Shown here: in pieces, positions 1 to 6,447 of the stretch
How positions within the stretch are numbered: position 1 is the stretch's first letter
Layout: each line of letters starts with the position of its first letter
Assembly: GCA_045809945.1 (NCBI GenBank)
Contig: JBJMWW010000177.1
Location: 1 to 10,375, forward strand
DNA: 10,375 nt
From: CADDYX01 sp045809945
GTDB lineage: Bacteria > Verrucomicrobiota > Verrucomicrobiia > Chthoniobacterales > UBA10450
Direction of reading: 5' to 3'
Position numbers and translations under genes: made by a program
Notes under the pieces: model-generated
The model's database searches: none
Told to the model about the DNA's origin: nothing
Seen by the model: the letters and a program-made list of their open reading frames with translations, nothing else

Positions 1-1119
1 GTAGGCCTGGTATGCGAGCCGGAGGTAATCGGAATCGCCCCACGAGCCATTGCGCGTCCAGCGTTTGAGCCGCGACCAGTTCTTCACGTCCGCAAACGCC
101 TCCGCGATTGTGATCGCCGGCGGCGGGTGGGTGGTGAGATTGGCGGGAAGCTTTTCCGTCCAGCGCAACACTTCATGGGAGAGCGCGTTTCGGTTCATCC
201 AATCCATCAGCAGCGCGAGGTCAGGCGGATTTTTTGCCGCGACCGGCTTCACTCGATCCAGCACCGCCGCGAGTTTTTTCTCGTCGAGCTTGCGATAAAA
301 ATCGAGGCAGAGCAGGTAATCGGCGAACGTGACCTGCTGGCTGAGCTGCAATTCCTGCGCGAACTGGTCGGCCCGTTCGAGCTGATTTTTTTGAATGGCG
401 TCGCTTAACAGAGCGCGCAATGACCCGGCGCGATAAGGCGCGACGCTGGAGAGTCGCTCGAGCGTGGTCCGGCCGGCGGCGCTCTTCTCCGGATCGGGCG
501 ATCGAATTTCCAGGACCGCGAAATTGAACTGGTAGAGATCATTTTTCGGTTCCTGTTTTACGGCAGCGGCGAAGTGCTGCTCGAGTTCGGCGTCATCTCC
601 CTGGGCGCGCGCGAGCCAGCCGGCGACGACGTGATAAGCAGCTTTATCGCGATCGCCGGGCGCGACGCGCTCGAGTGCACGGCGTGCGACATCAAGCTGA
701 CTGAAACGCAGCGCGGCGGAGGCGAGATTAAGCTGGCTGTCGAGATGATCCGGGAGGAGGCGGGCAATCTGGGCGCGCCACGCGACAGTCTCTGGCCTGT
801 TTTGCTTCTCGCTCGCTTCGGCAAGCACTTGAAAGGCAGCAACTGAATCGTGATGAATTTGCAAGGCGTCGCGTGCGGCGGCTGAAGCGGCATCGTATTG
901 GCCGTGCTCAAGCATTTCATTCGCGTGCTGCATCAGACGCGACTCGCGCCACCCGCGATACGCCCGTGGCCCGTAAATCAGTGCGAGAACGACGACGACA
1001 ATGGCAGCGAAGGCGGGAAGCGCGATCCTGCTGAGCTGCGCCGGAGCAATTTTCCATGACTTTTTTGCAGAACGAGCACGCCGTTTACGCCGGACGTGTC
1101 GCACATGCTGTTTTGTCAT
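1..1119 (-). CDS. Membrane-anchored TPR-like protein, 3' end cut by window edge
   Basis: This is an open frame of 373 codons that runs off the left edge, so the C-terminus is missing. The start is the ATG at 1119-1117, 55 nt after the stop of the permease gene; no Shine-Dalgarno motif precedes it. Residues 1-22 are very basic (many Arg/Lys), followed by a single hydrophobic segment at about 32-49 (ALPAFAAIVVVVLALIYG). This predicts a type II, N-in inner-membrane anchor with the rest outside the cytoplasm. From about residue 60 the protein is Ala/Leu-rich helical with TPR-like periodicity, for example LEHGQYDAASAAARDALQI near 70-88, and again around 160-190. No catalytic motif is visible. It probably acts as a protein-protein scaffold in the envelope and belongs with the upstream TPR and permease genes. 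The specific function is unknown. The coding call is firm; the TPR assignment is from pattern only. Confidence 0.82.
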   Translation of the reverse strand, partial: MTKQHVRHVRRKRRARSAKKSWKIAPAQLSRIALPAFAAIVVVVLALIYGPRAYRGWRESRLMQHANEMLEHGQYDAASAAARDALQIHHDSVAAFQVLAEASEKQNRPETVAWRAQIARLLPDHLDSQLNLASAALRFSQLDVARRALERVAPGDRDKAAYHVVAGWLARAQGDDAELEQHFAAAVKQEPKNDLYQFNFAVLEIRSPDPEKSAAGRTTLERLSSVAPYRAGSLRALLSDAIQKNQLERADQFAQELQLSQQVTFADYLLCLDFYRKLDEKKLAAVLDRVKPVAAKNPPDLALLMDWMNRNALSHEVLRWTEKLPANLTTHPPPAITIAEAFADVKNWSRLKRWTRNGSWGDSDYLRLAYQAY

Positions 1120-1173
1120 GGCGTGTCAGTATCGTTTCGCGCGGCACGAAGCAACCTCGACAGTAAGCGAGCG

Positions 1174-2532
1174 CTAGCTGGTCGCGACCGGCTCGCGCTC
1201 CACGTGACGCACGGCGGGGACGCGCTCAACCCTTTCCGTAACGCTATCGCGCAAACGGCGACCCCACACATAACGCGCGAGCAACACCTTGATCGTGGCA
1301 GTTAACGGAACAGCGAGGATCGGGCCGAGCAGTCCGCCGATGAGTAAGCTCCAGACGAAGATCGACACGATCACAGTCATCGGATGGAGCCCGACGGAGT
1401 TTCCGACAATCCGCGGCGCGTAAAACATCCCTTCGAGATTCTGAATGATGACGAAGATGCCCGTTACAATTGCCGGGTGCGTCCAATCGCCCCATTGCAA
1501 GGCGGCAATTAAGACGGCGGGAATCCAGCAAAGAACGATGCCGATGTAGGGAATCATTGTCAGCACGACAACAAGGCAGCCGATAAGCGGCGCGAAATTA
1601 AGCCCCAGAATTGTGAGAGCAGTGCCGATGAGAACGCCATCCACGAGACAGACAAGGAGCTGACCGCGAAAGTATGCGATGACGTACTTGTTGATCTGCT
1701 CGATAGCCGCAGCGACCTCATCTTTTAGCGGTGAATTGCGCAGCGGCAGATACTCCTTCCAGCGCCGCTCGATTCCCGGCCGTTCCTTGAGCAGGAAAAA
1801 CAAATAGATCGGCACCATGACGAGGCTAAGCAGAAAGCCGGTCGCGCCGAGAAAGCCGCCGACACTGTTCTTCACGAGCTTCCAGAGCTTGTCGCTGAGA
1901 TAGGGCAACTGACGTTCGACGTTCGGCACCTGTTTTTGCACCCACTGCTGGATGCGTTCGCGCTCGGCCGTGGTCAGCTTCGGAGGTGTCGGCGCGATTT
2001 CTTCGCCGGCCGGCGAGGGACCTGGCGTTTCCTCGACCGGCGCTGTGCTCGGATGCGGCGTCGGTGAAGCAAGCAGCCAGTTGATCAAGTTGCTCGTGGC
2101 GGAGGCTTTTCCTTTACTGGGCCCGCCGATTCCGAACTGCCGATCGTAGCGATAAATGAGATCGACCAGTTTATCGCGCGCGGTCTGCGTGTAGGCCGGC
2201 AGTTCTTTCGTCACGGCGGCGCTTTGCATTGAGACCACAGGCACCAGCCACATGAGCAACGCGGTTAGTCCGAGAAACGCGACGGCAAACAGCGTCAGGA
2301 TGGCGGAGGTGCGGCCCCAGCCGCGTTGTGTCAGGCGGGTAACCAGCGGATCGAGCAGGTAGGAGAGAATGATTGCGATCGCGACCGGGATAAGAATCGG
2401 CTGCAGGAACGCGATGACGTTTGCTCCGATCCAAACTACGCCCGCAACGACGGCGACCAGCAACACGACAAATACTGCGCTCAGCGCCGCCCACATCGTC
2501 TTTCGCTGCCAGGCGGTGGGGTAATTCATCAT
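1174..2532 (-). CDS. AI-2E family transporter (PerM/YdiK-like permease)
   Basis: The 452-residue protein has the layout of the AI-2E/PerM family (PF01594). Two adjacent hydrophobic segments lie at about 14-36 and 39-62, a third at about 76-100, then a soluble stretch, and a C-terminal block of membrane helices from about 222 to 420. Family-typical stretches are PIYLFFLLKE (241-250), the TMIPYIG region (325-331), EGMFYAPRIVGNSVGLHP (367-384) and GGLLGPILAVPL (399-410). Members are multi-pass inner-membrane proteins; some export AI-2 or act as Na+/H+ antiporters, but most have no proven substrate, so none is claimed. Residues about 136-190 form a Pro/Ser/Thr/Glu-rich insertion that makes the protein longer than the usual 350 or so residues. 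The start ATG overlaps the TPR stop in ATGA; a second in-frame ATG follows immediately. The two genes are probably translationally coupled. Confidence 0.93.
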   Translation of the reverse strand: MMNYPTAWQRKTMWAALSAVFVVLLVAVVAGVVWIGANVIAFLQPILIPVAIAIILSYLLDPLVTRLTQRGWGRTSAILTLFAVAFLGLTALLMWLVPVVSMQSAAVTKELPAYTQTARDKLVDLIYRYDRQFGIGGPSKGKASATSNLINWLLASPTPHPSTAPVEETPGPSPAGEEIAPTPPKLTTAERERIQQWVQKQVPNVERQLPYLSDKLWKLVKNSVGGFLGATGFLLSLVMVPIYLFFLLKERPGIERRWKEYLPLRNSPLKDEVAAAIEQINKYVIAYFRGQLLVCLVDGVLIGTALTILGLNFAPLIGCLVVVLTMIPYIGIVLCWIPAVLIAALQWGDWTHPAIVTGIFVIIQNLEGMFYAPRIVGNSVGLHPMTVIVSIFVWSLLIGGLLGPILAVPLTATIKVLLARYVWGRRLRDSVTERVERVPAVRHVEREPVATS

Positions 2533-4340
2533 TTCACCGGGCCGTTCGTCGCCGGGCCTTTGCTGATCTTGGTTTTTGTGTTCTCGATCTTGTCAGCGAG
2601 CGGTTTGTTCTTCGCGTCGAGCGCGAGCGCCTTTTGCCAATACTCCATCGCCTGCGGCACGCGATTCAATTTTGCGTAGGTGTCGCCGATATGCTCGAAG
2701 ATGACTGCATCCGGCCGCGGAAGATTCTGCTCGGCACGCGTGAGCTCGGTCAGCGCATCGTGAAACTTGCCTTTTCGGTAATTGATCCAGCCGAGCGTAT
2801 CGAGATACGCGCCATTGTTTGCATCCAGGTCGAGCGCGTGTTTCACCGCGTCCTCGGCTTCGTCGAGGTGCGCGTTCTGTTCCGCCCACATGTAGGCGAG
2901 ATAGTTGTAGGCTTCGGCTCCGTTCGGTGGATCGGCGGTGATCGATTGCCGCAGCAGGTCGGCCGCTTTGTCGTGCAATCCGGCCTGGTCGGCAGCAATG
3001 GCGTAATCGAAATAGAAGCGCGCGTTAATGAATTCAGCGCCGGTGTTCTCCGCTTCCTGCAGCGCTTCCTCGAAGGTCGTGACCGCTTTGGCGCTTTGTT
3101 TCGCTTCGCGCTGCGCGAGCGCGAGCAGGTAGGTGAATTCGGCCGACTCGGAGAAGCGCAGCCGTGCGTCGTCCAGCAATGCGATCGCGCGCTCCGGTTG
3201 CTTGACGGGACCGATGAATAACTGCGCGAGCCGGAGATAGGATGCGGGGCGCGTCGGATTGATCAGGATGCTCTGCTCGTAATTCGCCGCTGCCTTGGCG
3301 AACTGCGCTTTCGCCGGCTCCGTCTGATTGTCCCGAAGCAGGGCGCGCGCATCGTCATCGAGCAGTTGGGCGAGCAAATCGTAGCTGTTCGCGTTTTCCG
3401 GATGCTCCTTGATGATCTGCTGGAGCATATCGATCGCTTTCGGGCGGTCGTTCGTCAGGATGAAACTTGTGGCCAGTTTTTCGCGCGCGTTCGCGTCGTC
3501 CGGCTGCAGCTCGAGAACACGCAGATAGAGAGGAATCGCCTGCTGGATTTGTTGCGAGGCGGCGTAGTAATCCGCGACTTCTTTCACGGTGGACGCGTCG
3601 TCTTTCCCCAGCGCAGCCGCGCGCTCGAAGATTTCGTTCACGCGCCGCACACCGTCCGGCGTCCACTGATTGTCGGACCGAAAAATCAGTGTCGCATAGA
3701 GTTTGCCGAGGCGAATCCAGAAGAGCGGATCGTCGCTTTGCACGGCTCTGGCACGATCAAGCGCGCTCATCGCCTTGTGCGGATCGCCCATCGCGATCTC
3801 GATTTCGAAAAGTCGCTGCCAGGCGTCAATATTTTTCGGATCGAGGCCGACCGCCTCGTTCGCGTACTTTAACGCCTGGTCCATTTTCTTCAGATGCTTG
3901 GCGTAGATGAACGCGAGCTGGAGATAGGGCGCGGGTTCGTTTGGCTTCGCCTTGATCGCGTCCTTCAGAACGTCGACGGCACGAGGCACATCGCCCTGCC
4001 GGGTAAGTAATGTCGCGACGCGTGAGGCCAGCTCCGCCTCGCCCGGGTCGACATCGAGGACCTTCTCGTAAGCGGCGAGTGCGCTCTCCATCTCTGCGTT
4101 TTCCTCGAGCCGGGCGCCCTCGACAAATTGCGCAAGCGCATCCGCTTTGCGCACGTTCGGAGGACGGAGGGCGAGATCGGCCGCCGGTGTGCGATTGACC
4201 GAATCATCGATCGCCGCACGGCGTGCCGGCGATTGCGTCGTCGGAGCGGCATGGCTCGAATACGCGAGCAGCGTCGCGGCGAACGCGATCGAAGCGAGCC
4301 GACGGAGCGTGGATTTGCTCCGGTTCAGCCGAGGGATCAT
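2529..4340 (-). CDS. Exported multi-TPR protein, 603 residues
   Basis: The N-terminus has a signal peptide: basic RLNRSKSTLRRL, hydrophobic ASIAFAATLLAYSS, and a likely cleavage after SHA near residue 31. No lipobox Cys is present, so the product is probably periplasmic. From about residue 67 to 580 it is almost continuous TPR: examples are EMESALAAYEKVLDVDP (83-99), QQIQQAIPLYLRVLELQP (263-280), YLDTLGWINYRKGKFHDAL (512-530) and PQAMEYWQKALALD (562-575). TPR arrays bind proteins or peptides and carry no catalytic activity. The family resembles periplasmic or outer-membrane-associated TPR scaffolds with the YLDTLGW signature. The start ATG sits only 9 nt after a TACAAT box. The 3' end overlaps the AI-2E permease gene by 4 nt, and a second TPR protein follows that, which suggests an envelope complex. 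Exact role is unknown. Confidence 0.9.
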   Translation of the reverse strand: MIPRLNRSKSTLRRLASIAFAATLLAYSSHAAPTTQSPARRAAIDDSVNRTPAADLALRPPNVRKADALAQFVEGARLEENAEMESALAAYEKVLDVDPGEAELASRVATLLTRQGDVPRAVDVLKDAIKAKPNEPAPYLQLAFIYAKHLKKMDQALKYANEAVGLDPKNIDAWQRLFEIEIAMGDPHKAMSALDRARAVQSDDPLFWIRLGKLYATLIFRSDNQWTPDGVRRVNEIFERAAALGKDDASTVKEVADYYAASQQIQQAIPLYLRVLELQPDDANAREKLATSFILTNDRPKAIDMLQQIIKEHPENANSYDLLAQLLDDDARALLRDNQTEPAKAQFAKAAANYEQSILINPTRPASYLRLAQLFIGPVKQPERAIALLDDARLRFSESAEFTYLLALAQREAKQSAKAVTTFEEALQEAENTGAEFINARFYFDYAIAADQAGLHDKAADLLRQSITADPPNGAEAYNYLAYMWAEQNAHLDEAEDAVKHALDLDANNGAYLDTLGWINYRKGKFHDALTELTRAEQNLPRPDAVIFEHIGDTYAKLNRVPQAMEYWQKALALDAKNKPLADKIENTKTKISKGPATNGPVK

Positions 4341-4349
4341 TCGCGAGGT

Positions 4350-4378
4350 ATTGTAATCTTCTCGCGCTTTCGGCGCAA
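4350..4378 (-). promoter_or_regulatory. Candidate promoter TTGCGC-N17-TACAAT for the 603-residue TPR gene
   Basis: On the minus strand TTGCGC (4378-4373) and TACAAT (4355-4350) are separated by exactly 17 nt. TACAAT matches the sigma-70 -10 consensus at 5 of 6 positions; the -35 matches at 3 of 6. The expected +1 lies near 4343, only about 3 nt before the ATG at 4340, so the mRNA would be almost leaderless. The same two hexamers with the same spacing precede the TPR gene at 10151. This is seen in the sequence; promoter activity is inferred. Confidence 0.42.
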
Positions 4379-4419
4379 TGCACCGTTGACGCGTGGAAAC
4401 GCCGGCTGCGCGCGACAGC

Positions 4420-4524
4420 TTACGACTTGTAGCGCAGACGCTTCTTGTGGCGGTTCTCCTTCATGCGTTTGCGGCGCTTGTGTTTGGAGATTTTCGCCTT
4501 TCGACGTTTCTTCAACGATCCCAT
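4420..4524 (-). CDS. Small ribosomal protein of the bS22/COX24 (AURKAIP1-domain) type, 34 residues
   Basis: This short frame begins with MGSLKKRRKAKISKHKRRKR and ends RLRYKS before TAA. More than half of its residues are Lys or Arg. The MGS start followed by KKRR.K.SKHK.RK and a second basic helix matches the AURKAIP1/COX24-domain family (PF08213). That family includes mycobacterial bS22 and the mitochondrial small-subunit protein mS38, which are tiny basic proteins of the 30S decoding region. The length fits bacterial members. Only a weak GAG precedes the ATG. The gene lies 54 nt after the peroxiredoxin stop and 79 nt before the TPR start on the same strand. The family call is from recognition of the pattern; ribosome binding in this organism is inferred. 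An alternative longer frame across this stretch in another phase has no recognisable features and is a shadow. Confidence 0.85.
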   Translation of the reverse strand: MGSLKKRRKAKISKHKRRKRMKENRHKKRLRYKS

Positions 4525-4578
4525 AAAACTCGAGGCGCAATGCAAGCACTGGACGCCCCCAACTGCAAACTCGATTTG

Positions 4579-5061
4579 CTAAGCGGCGCGTTTCTGGAGG
4601 GTGTCGCGCAGAAGATCGACATGCTCTTCCGGCTTTACTTTGCGCAGAATTGCGGCGATCCGGCCATTTTCGTCGATGACAAACGTGGTCCGCTCGGTGC
4701 CCATGTATTTCTTGCCGTACATACTCTTCTCAACCCAGACGCCATAGGCGTTGACGATTTTCTTGTCGGGATCGGATAAGAGCGGGAAGGGGAGATTGAA
4801 TTTCGCGATGAACTTCTCGTGGCTTGCGCCACGGTCGACGCTCACGCCGAATATTTTCGCCAGGCCGCGCATCTCGCTCCAGGAGTCGCGCAAGCTGCAA
4901 GCCTGCACCGTGCAGCCCGGAGTATCGTCCTTCGGGTAAAAGTAGAGCACGACGGGCGAGCCGCGGAGTTCCTTCAATTGCACCTCGCTTCCAGCGCCGT
5001 ACTCGCCACCAACTGCGGTTGCCGTGAAATCCGGCGCAGAATCGCCAATCGCCATGCTCAT
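4579..5061 (-). CDS. bcp: Thioredoxin-dependent thiol peroxidase Bcp/PrxQ
   Basis: This 160-residue peroxiredoxin reduces hydrogen peroxide and organic hydroperoxides using thioredoxin. The active-site block FYPKDDTPGCTVQACSLRD (41-59) contains the peroxidatic Cys50 in PxxxTPGC and a resolving Cys55 five residues later, the hallmark of atypical 2-Cys PrxQ/Bcp enzymes. The N-terminal GDSAPDF, the central GVSVDR and LPFPLLSDPD, and RTTFVIDENG near the end are all family-typical, and the length is normal. No signal peptide is visible, so it is cytoplasmic. The start ATG overlaps the stop of the upstream membrane-protein gene (ATGA), and a second ATG two codons on is possible. Coupling with a His-rich metal-transporter-like gene suggests co-expression under metal or oxidative stress; that part is inference. 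Confidence 0.95.
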   Translation of the reverse strand: MSMAIGDSAPDFTATAVGGEYGAGSEVQLKELRGSPVVLYFYPKDDTPGCTVQACSLRDSWSEMRGLAKIFGVSVDRGASHEKFIAKFNLPFPLLSDPDKKIVNAYGVWVEKSMYGKKYMGTERTTFVIDENGRIAAILRKVKPEEHVDLLRDTLQKRAA

Positions 5062-5726
5062 GTTTCAAACACGATAATCAGGGCGCCAACCGCGCAAAGC
5101 AATAGCCCCATGATCACGCTTTCATAGCGTTCCAGAAACGCGAGTTTGATTCTGCTCACGCCGGCCAGCGTGAGCGACGTGAAGCAGATCATCCCACCGA
5201 CGGTTGCAACCGAGAGGACGGCGGTCAGGAATCCGAAGCCCAGCCACCCGAAACGGATTCCCGAGACATAGAACGGCACAAAACCTTCGCAGGGCGAGAG
5301 AGTGAGGAAGGTCAGCAGGCTGAGAATCGCGGTGCGATCCGACGTGCGGTGCGGCTGATGTGCATCCGAATGTTCGTGCAGATGTTCGTGTGGATAATGA
5401 AAGTGAACGTGACCGTGGCCACGCACCTGGCGCACGAGATAATAGCAGCCAAAAGCGATTAAAACTCCGGCGGCAACGCGCGGAAACCAAGTCCCAATCG
5501 TGTCGCTGACTTTTGCTCCAATCAGCGCTACGGCTAGGCCAAGCAGCGCGGTTACGATCACATGACCGGTGCCCGCGAGCCCTGTAATGGCAATCGTTCT
5601 GCCGCTACTCCAACGTTGCACACGAGCTGTGAGCACGAAGGGCAGCCAATGGGTCGGAATCGCAGCGTGAAAAAACGCGACGACAAAGCCGGAGATCGCG
5701 ATCGTTGTAAGAACGGCCTGGTTCAC
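5058..5726 (-). CDS. NicO/UreH-like membrane protein with His-rich loop, probable metal transporter
   Basis: The 222-residue protein has about six hydrophobic segments (about 5-30, 46-70, 82-99, 133-155, 160-190, 203-220). H20 and H26 in HAAIPTHW on the first helix, and GTGH at 52-55, recall the HAxxxDH-type motifs of nickel/cobalt permeases and exporters (NixA, NicO/RcnA, UreH). Between helices 3 and 4 lies a loop, 103-127, with ten His in about 23 residues (alternating HxH), a typical divalent-metal sensing or sequestering loop. LSPCEGF at 143-149 gives a Cys/Glu pair in helix 4. Transport of Ni, Co or Zn is inferred; the exact family is not certain. The start is GTG at 5726, 15 nt after the 3' end of tRNA-Pro, with no Shine-Dalgarno. 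The stop overlaps the peroxiredoxin start. Confidence 0.75.
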   Translation of the reverse strand: MNQAVLTTIAISGFVVAFFHAAIPTHWLPFVLTARVQRWSSGRTIAITGLAGTGHVIVTALLGLAVALIGAKVSDTIGTWFPRVAAGVLIAFGCYYLVRQVRGHGHVHFHYPHEHLHEHSDAHQPHRTSDRTAILSLLTFLTLSPCEGFVPFYVSGIRFGWLGFGFLTAVLSVATVGGMICFTSLTLAGVSRIKLAFLERYESVIMGLLLCAVGALIIVFET

Positions 5727-5741
5727 AAGCTGCAGTTAGAA

Positions 5742-5815
5742 TCGGGCTGGCGGGATTCGAACCCGCGGCCTCTTCGTCCCGAACGAAGCGCTCTACCAAG
5801 CTGAGCCACAGCCCG
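5742..5815 (-). tRNA. tRNA-Pro (anticodon CGG)
   Basis: The minus strand folds into a full 74-nt cloverleaf. The acceptor stem CGGGCTG/CAGCCCG has 7 pairs, the D stem is GCTC/GAGC, and the anticodon stem CTTCG/CGAAG encloses the loop TTCGGGA with anticodon CGG at 5781-5779. A 5-nt variable region AGGCC and the T arm GCGGG-TTCGAAT-CCCGC follow. The discriminator is A at 5742. CCA is not encoded, so it must be added after processing. It decodes CCG proline codons. The next gene on the same strand begins 15 nt downstream. Confidence 0.97.
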
Positions 5816-5880
5816 TCATTCCGCAGAAGCGCCGACTATCTCGCGCATTCCGCCTGAACGTGCAAGAGACGATGAGGTGA

Positions 5881-5930
5881 GATTTAAAAACAAGAAGTCC
5901 CGCAGCAGCGCGAGCCACTGCGGGACTTCT
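5881..5930 (-). terminator. Rho-independent terminator of the pseudopilin gene
   Basis: AGAAGTCCCGCAG (5893-5905) and CTGCGGGACTTCT (5918-5930) form a perfect 13-bp stem with a 12-nt loop. On the minus strand the stem is followed by TGTTTTTAAATC (5892-5881), a T tract. No T tract follows on the plus strand, so it terminates minus-strand transcription about 43 nt after the pseudopilin stop and insulates the tRNA-Pro run downstream. Confidence 0.9.
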
Positions 5931-5939
5931 ACGTTAGCT

Positions 5940-5960
5940 CGCCGTCTACCCGCGACGGCG
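5940..5960 (-). other. Small hairpin between pseudopilin stop and its terminator
   Basis: CGCCGTC (5940-5946) and GACGGCG (5954-5960) make a 7-bp GC-rich stem with a 7-nt loop, lying 13 nt after the pseudopilin stop codon. It has no T tract of its own. It could protect the mRNA 3' end or pause polymerase before the main terminator; the function is inferred. Confidence 0.4.
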
Positions 5961-5973
5961 CACCCCTAAGCTC

Positions 5974-6372
5974 TTAGTTGTAAGGCGACCAGAAGTTGTC
6001 GTCGGTCACGTCGGACAAAGCATCCTTTGTCGCCTGCGGCACCTTCGGCAGTGAGTCGACGGTTTGGGTGCCGTAATCGTTACCGAACAAGTCTCTGCCG
6101 GTGGCGTACAGATTCGTGTCCTTTTTCAGGTAATTGGTCCAATCGGAAACTCCGACGGTCGCGCCGCTGGATTTGGCGTTTTCAATTGCGTATTGGTCGA
6201 CCGCACCATCAATCAGGCGCAGGTCATTGATGATTTTGCTTGCCTGTGAACGCTTGCGTGCGCGAAGAAATCCGGGCACCGCGATGGCGGCGAGCAGGGC
6301 GATAATGGCAACGACGATCATAATCTCGACGAGAGTAAAGCCGCCGCGGCGTGGTGAACGAATGAGTTTCAT
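5974..6372 (-). CDS. Type II secretion/type IV pilin-like prepilin (pseudopilin)
   Basis: With the ATG at 6372 the protein is 132 residues: a short basic leader MKLIRSPRRGG, then FTLVEIMIVVAIIALLAAIAVPGFL. This is the classic class III prepilin motif, cut by prepilin peptidase PilD/GspO between G11 and F12, with the mature Glu5 present. The first mature segment is the hydrophobic assembly helix. The remainder (N..LR.IDGAVDQYAIE and a polar C-terminal half) matches small GspG-like pseudopilins common in Verrucomicrobiota and Planctomycetota. An in-frame GTG at 6393 would add seven residues (MLKKSAL); I prefer the ATG because it gives a normal leader length, but neither has a Shine-Dalgarno. 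No secretion ATPase, secretin or peptidase gene is adjacent, so this is an orphan member that must use machinery encoded elsewhere. Confidence 0.92.
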   Translation of the reverse strand: MKLIRSPRRGGFTLVEIMIVVAIIALLAAIAVPGFLRARKRSQASKIINDLRLIDGAVDQYAIENAKSSGATVGVSDWTNYLKKDTNLYATGRDLFGNDYGTQTVDSLPKVPQATKDALSDVTDDNFWSPYN

Positions 6373-6373
6373 A

Positions 6374-6416
6374 AGTGCGGATTTTTTTAGCACTCAGCGT
6401 GCCAACGCATCGATGC
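6374..6416. promoter_or_regulatory. Divergent control region with palindromes (candidate MarR operator)
   Basis: The gap between the pseudopilin and the MarR gene contains a perfect 10-bp palindrome GCATCGATGC (6407-6416). It also has a 5-bp inverted repeat AGTGC (6374-6378)/GCACT (6390-6394) around an A/T-rich centre just before the pseudopilin start. MarR proteins usually bind palindromes of about 16-20 bp overlapping their own and divergent promoters. These are short, so the operator role is only a suggestion. Confidence 0.25.
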
Positions 6417-6447
6417 TCGATAGTGAACCGGCTTCCGCCGTTCGCCG

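Noticed and set aside
2421..3221. A 266-codon plus-strand frame opposite the TPR and permease genes
   Set aside because: It overlaps strongly supported minus-strand genes and its sequence is Arg/Val/Gly-rich with no domain.
4337..4549. A 70-codon minus-strand frame over the small ribosomal-protein gene
   Set aside because: It has no recognisable pattern, while the overlapping 34-residue frame matches a known family.
5835..5865. Possible tRNA-Pro promoter TTGCAC-N19-GATAGT on the minus strand
   Set aside because: The location is good, but the spacing is 19 nt and both boxes are weak, so I do not list it as a feature.
5967..5978. CTAAGCTCTTAG mini-palindrome at the pseudopilin stop
   Set aside because: A 5-bp stem with a 2-nt loop is sterically poor and probably chance.
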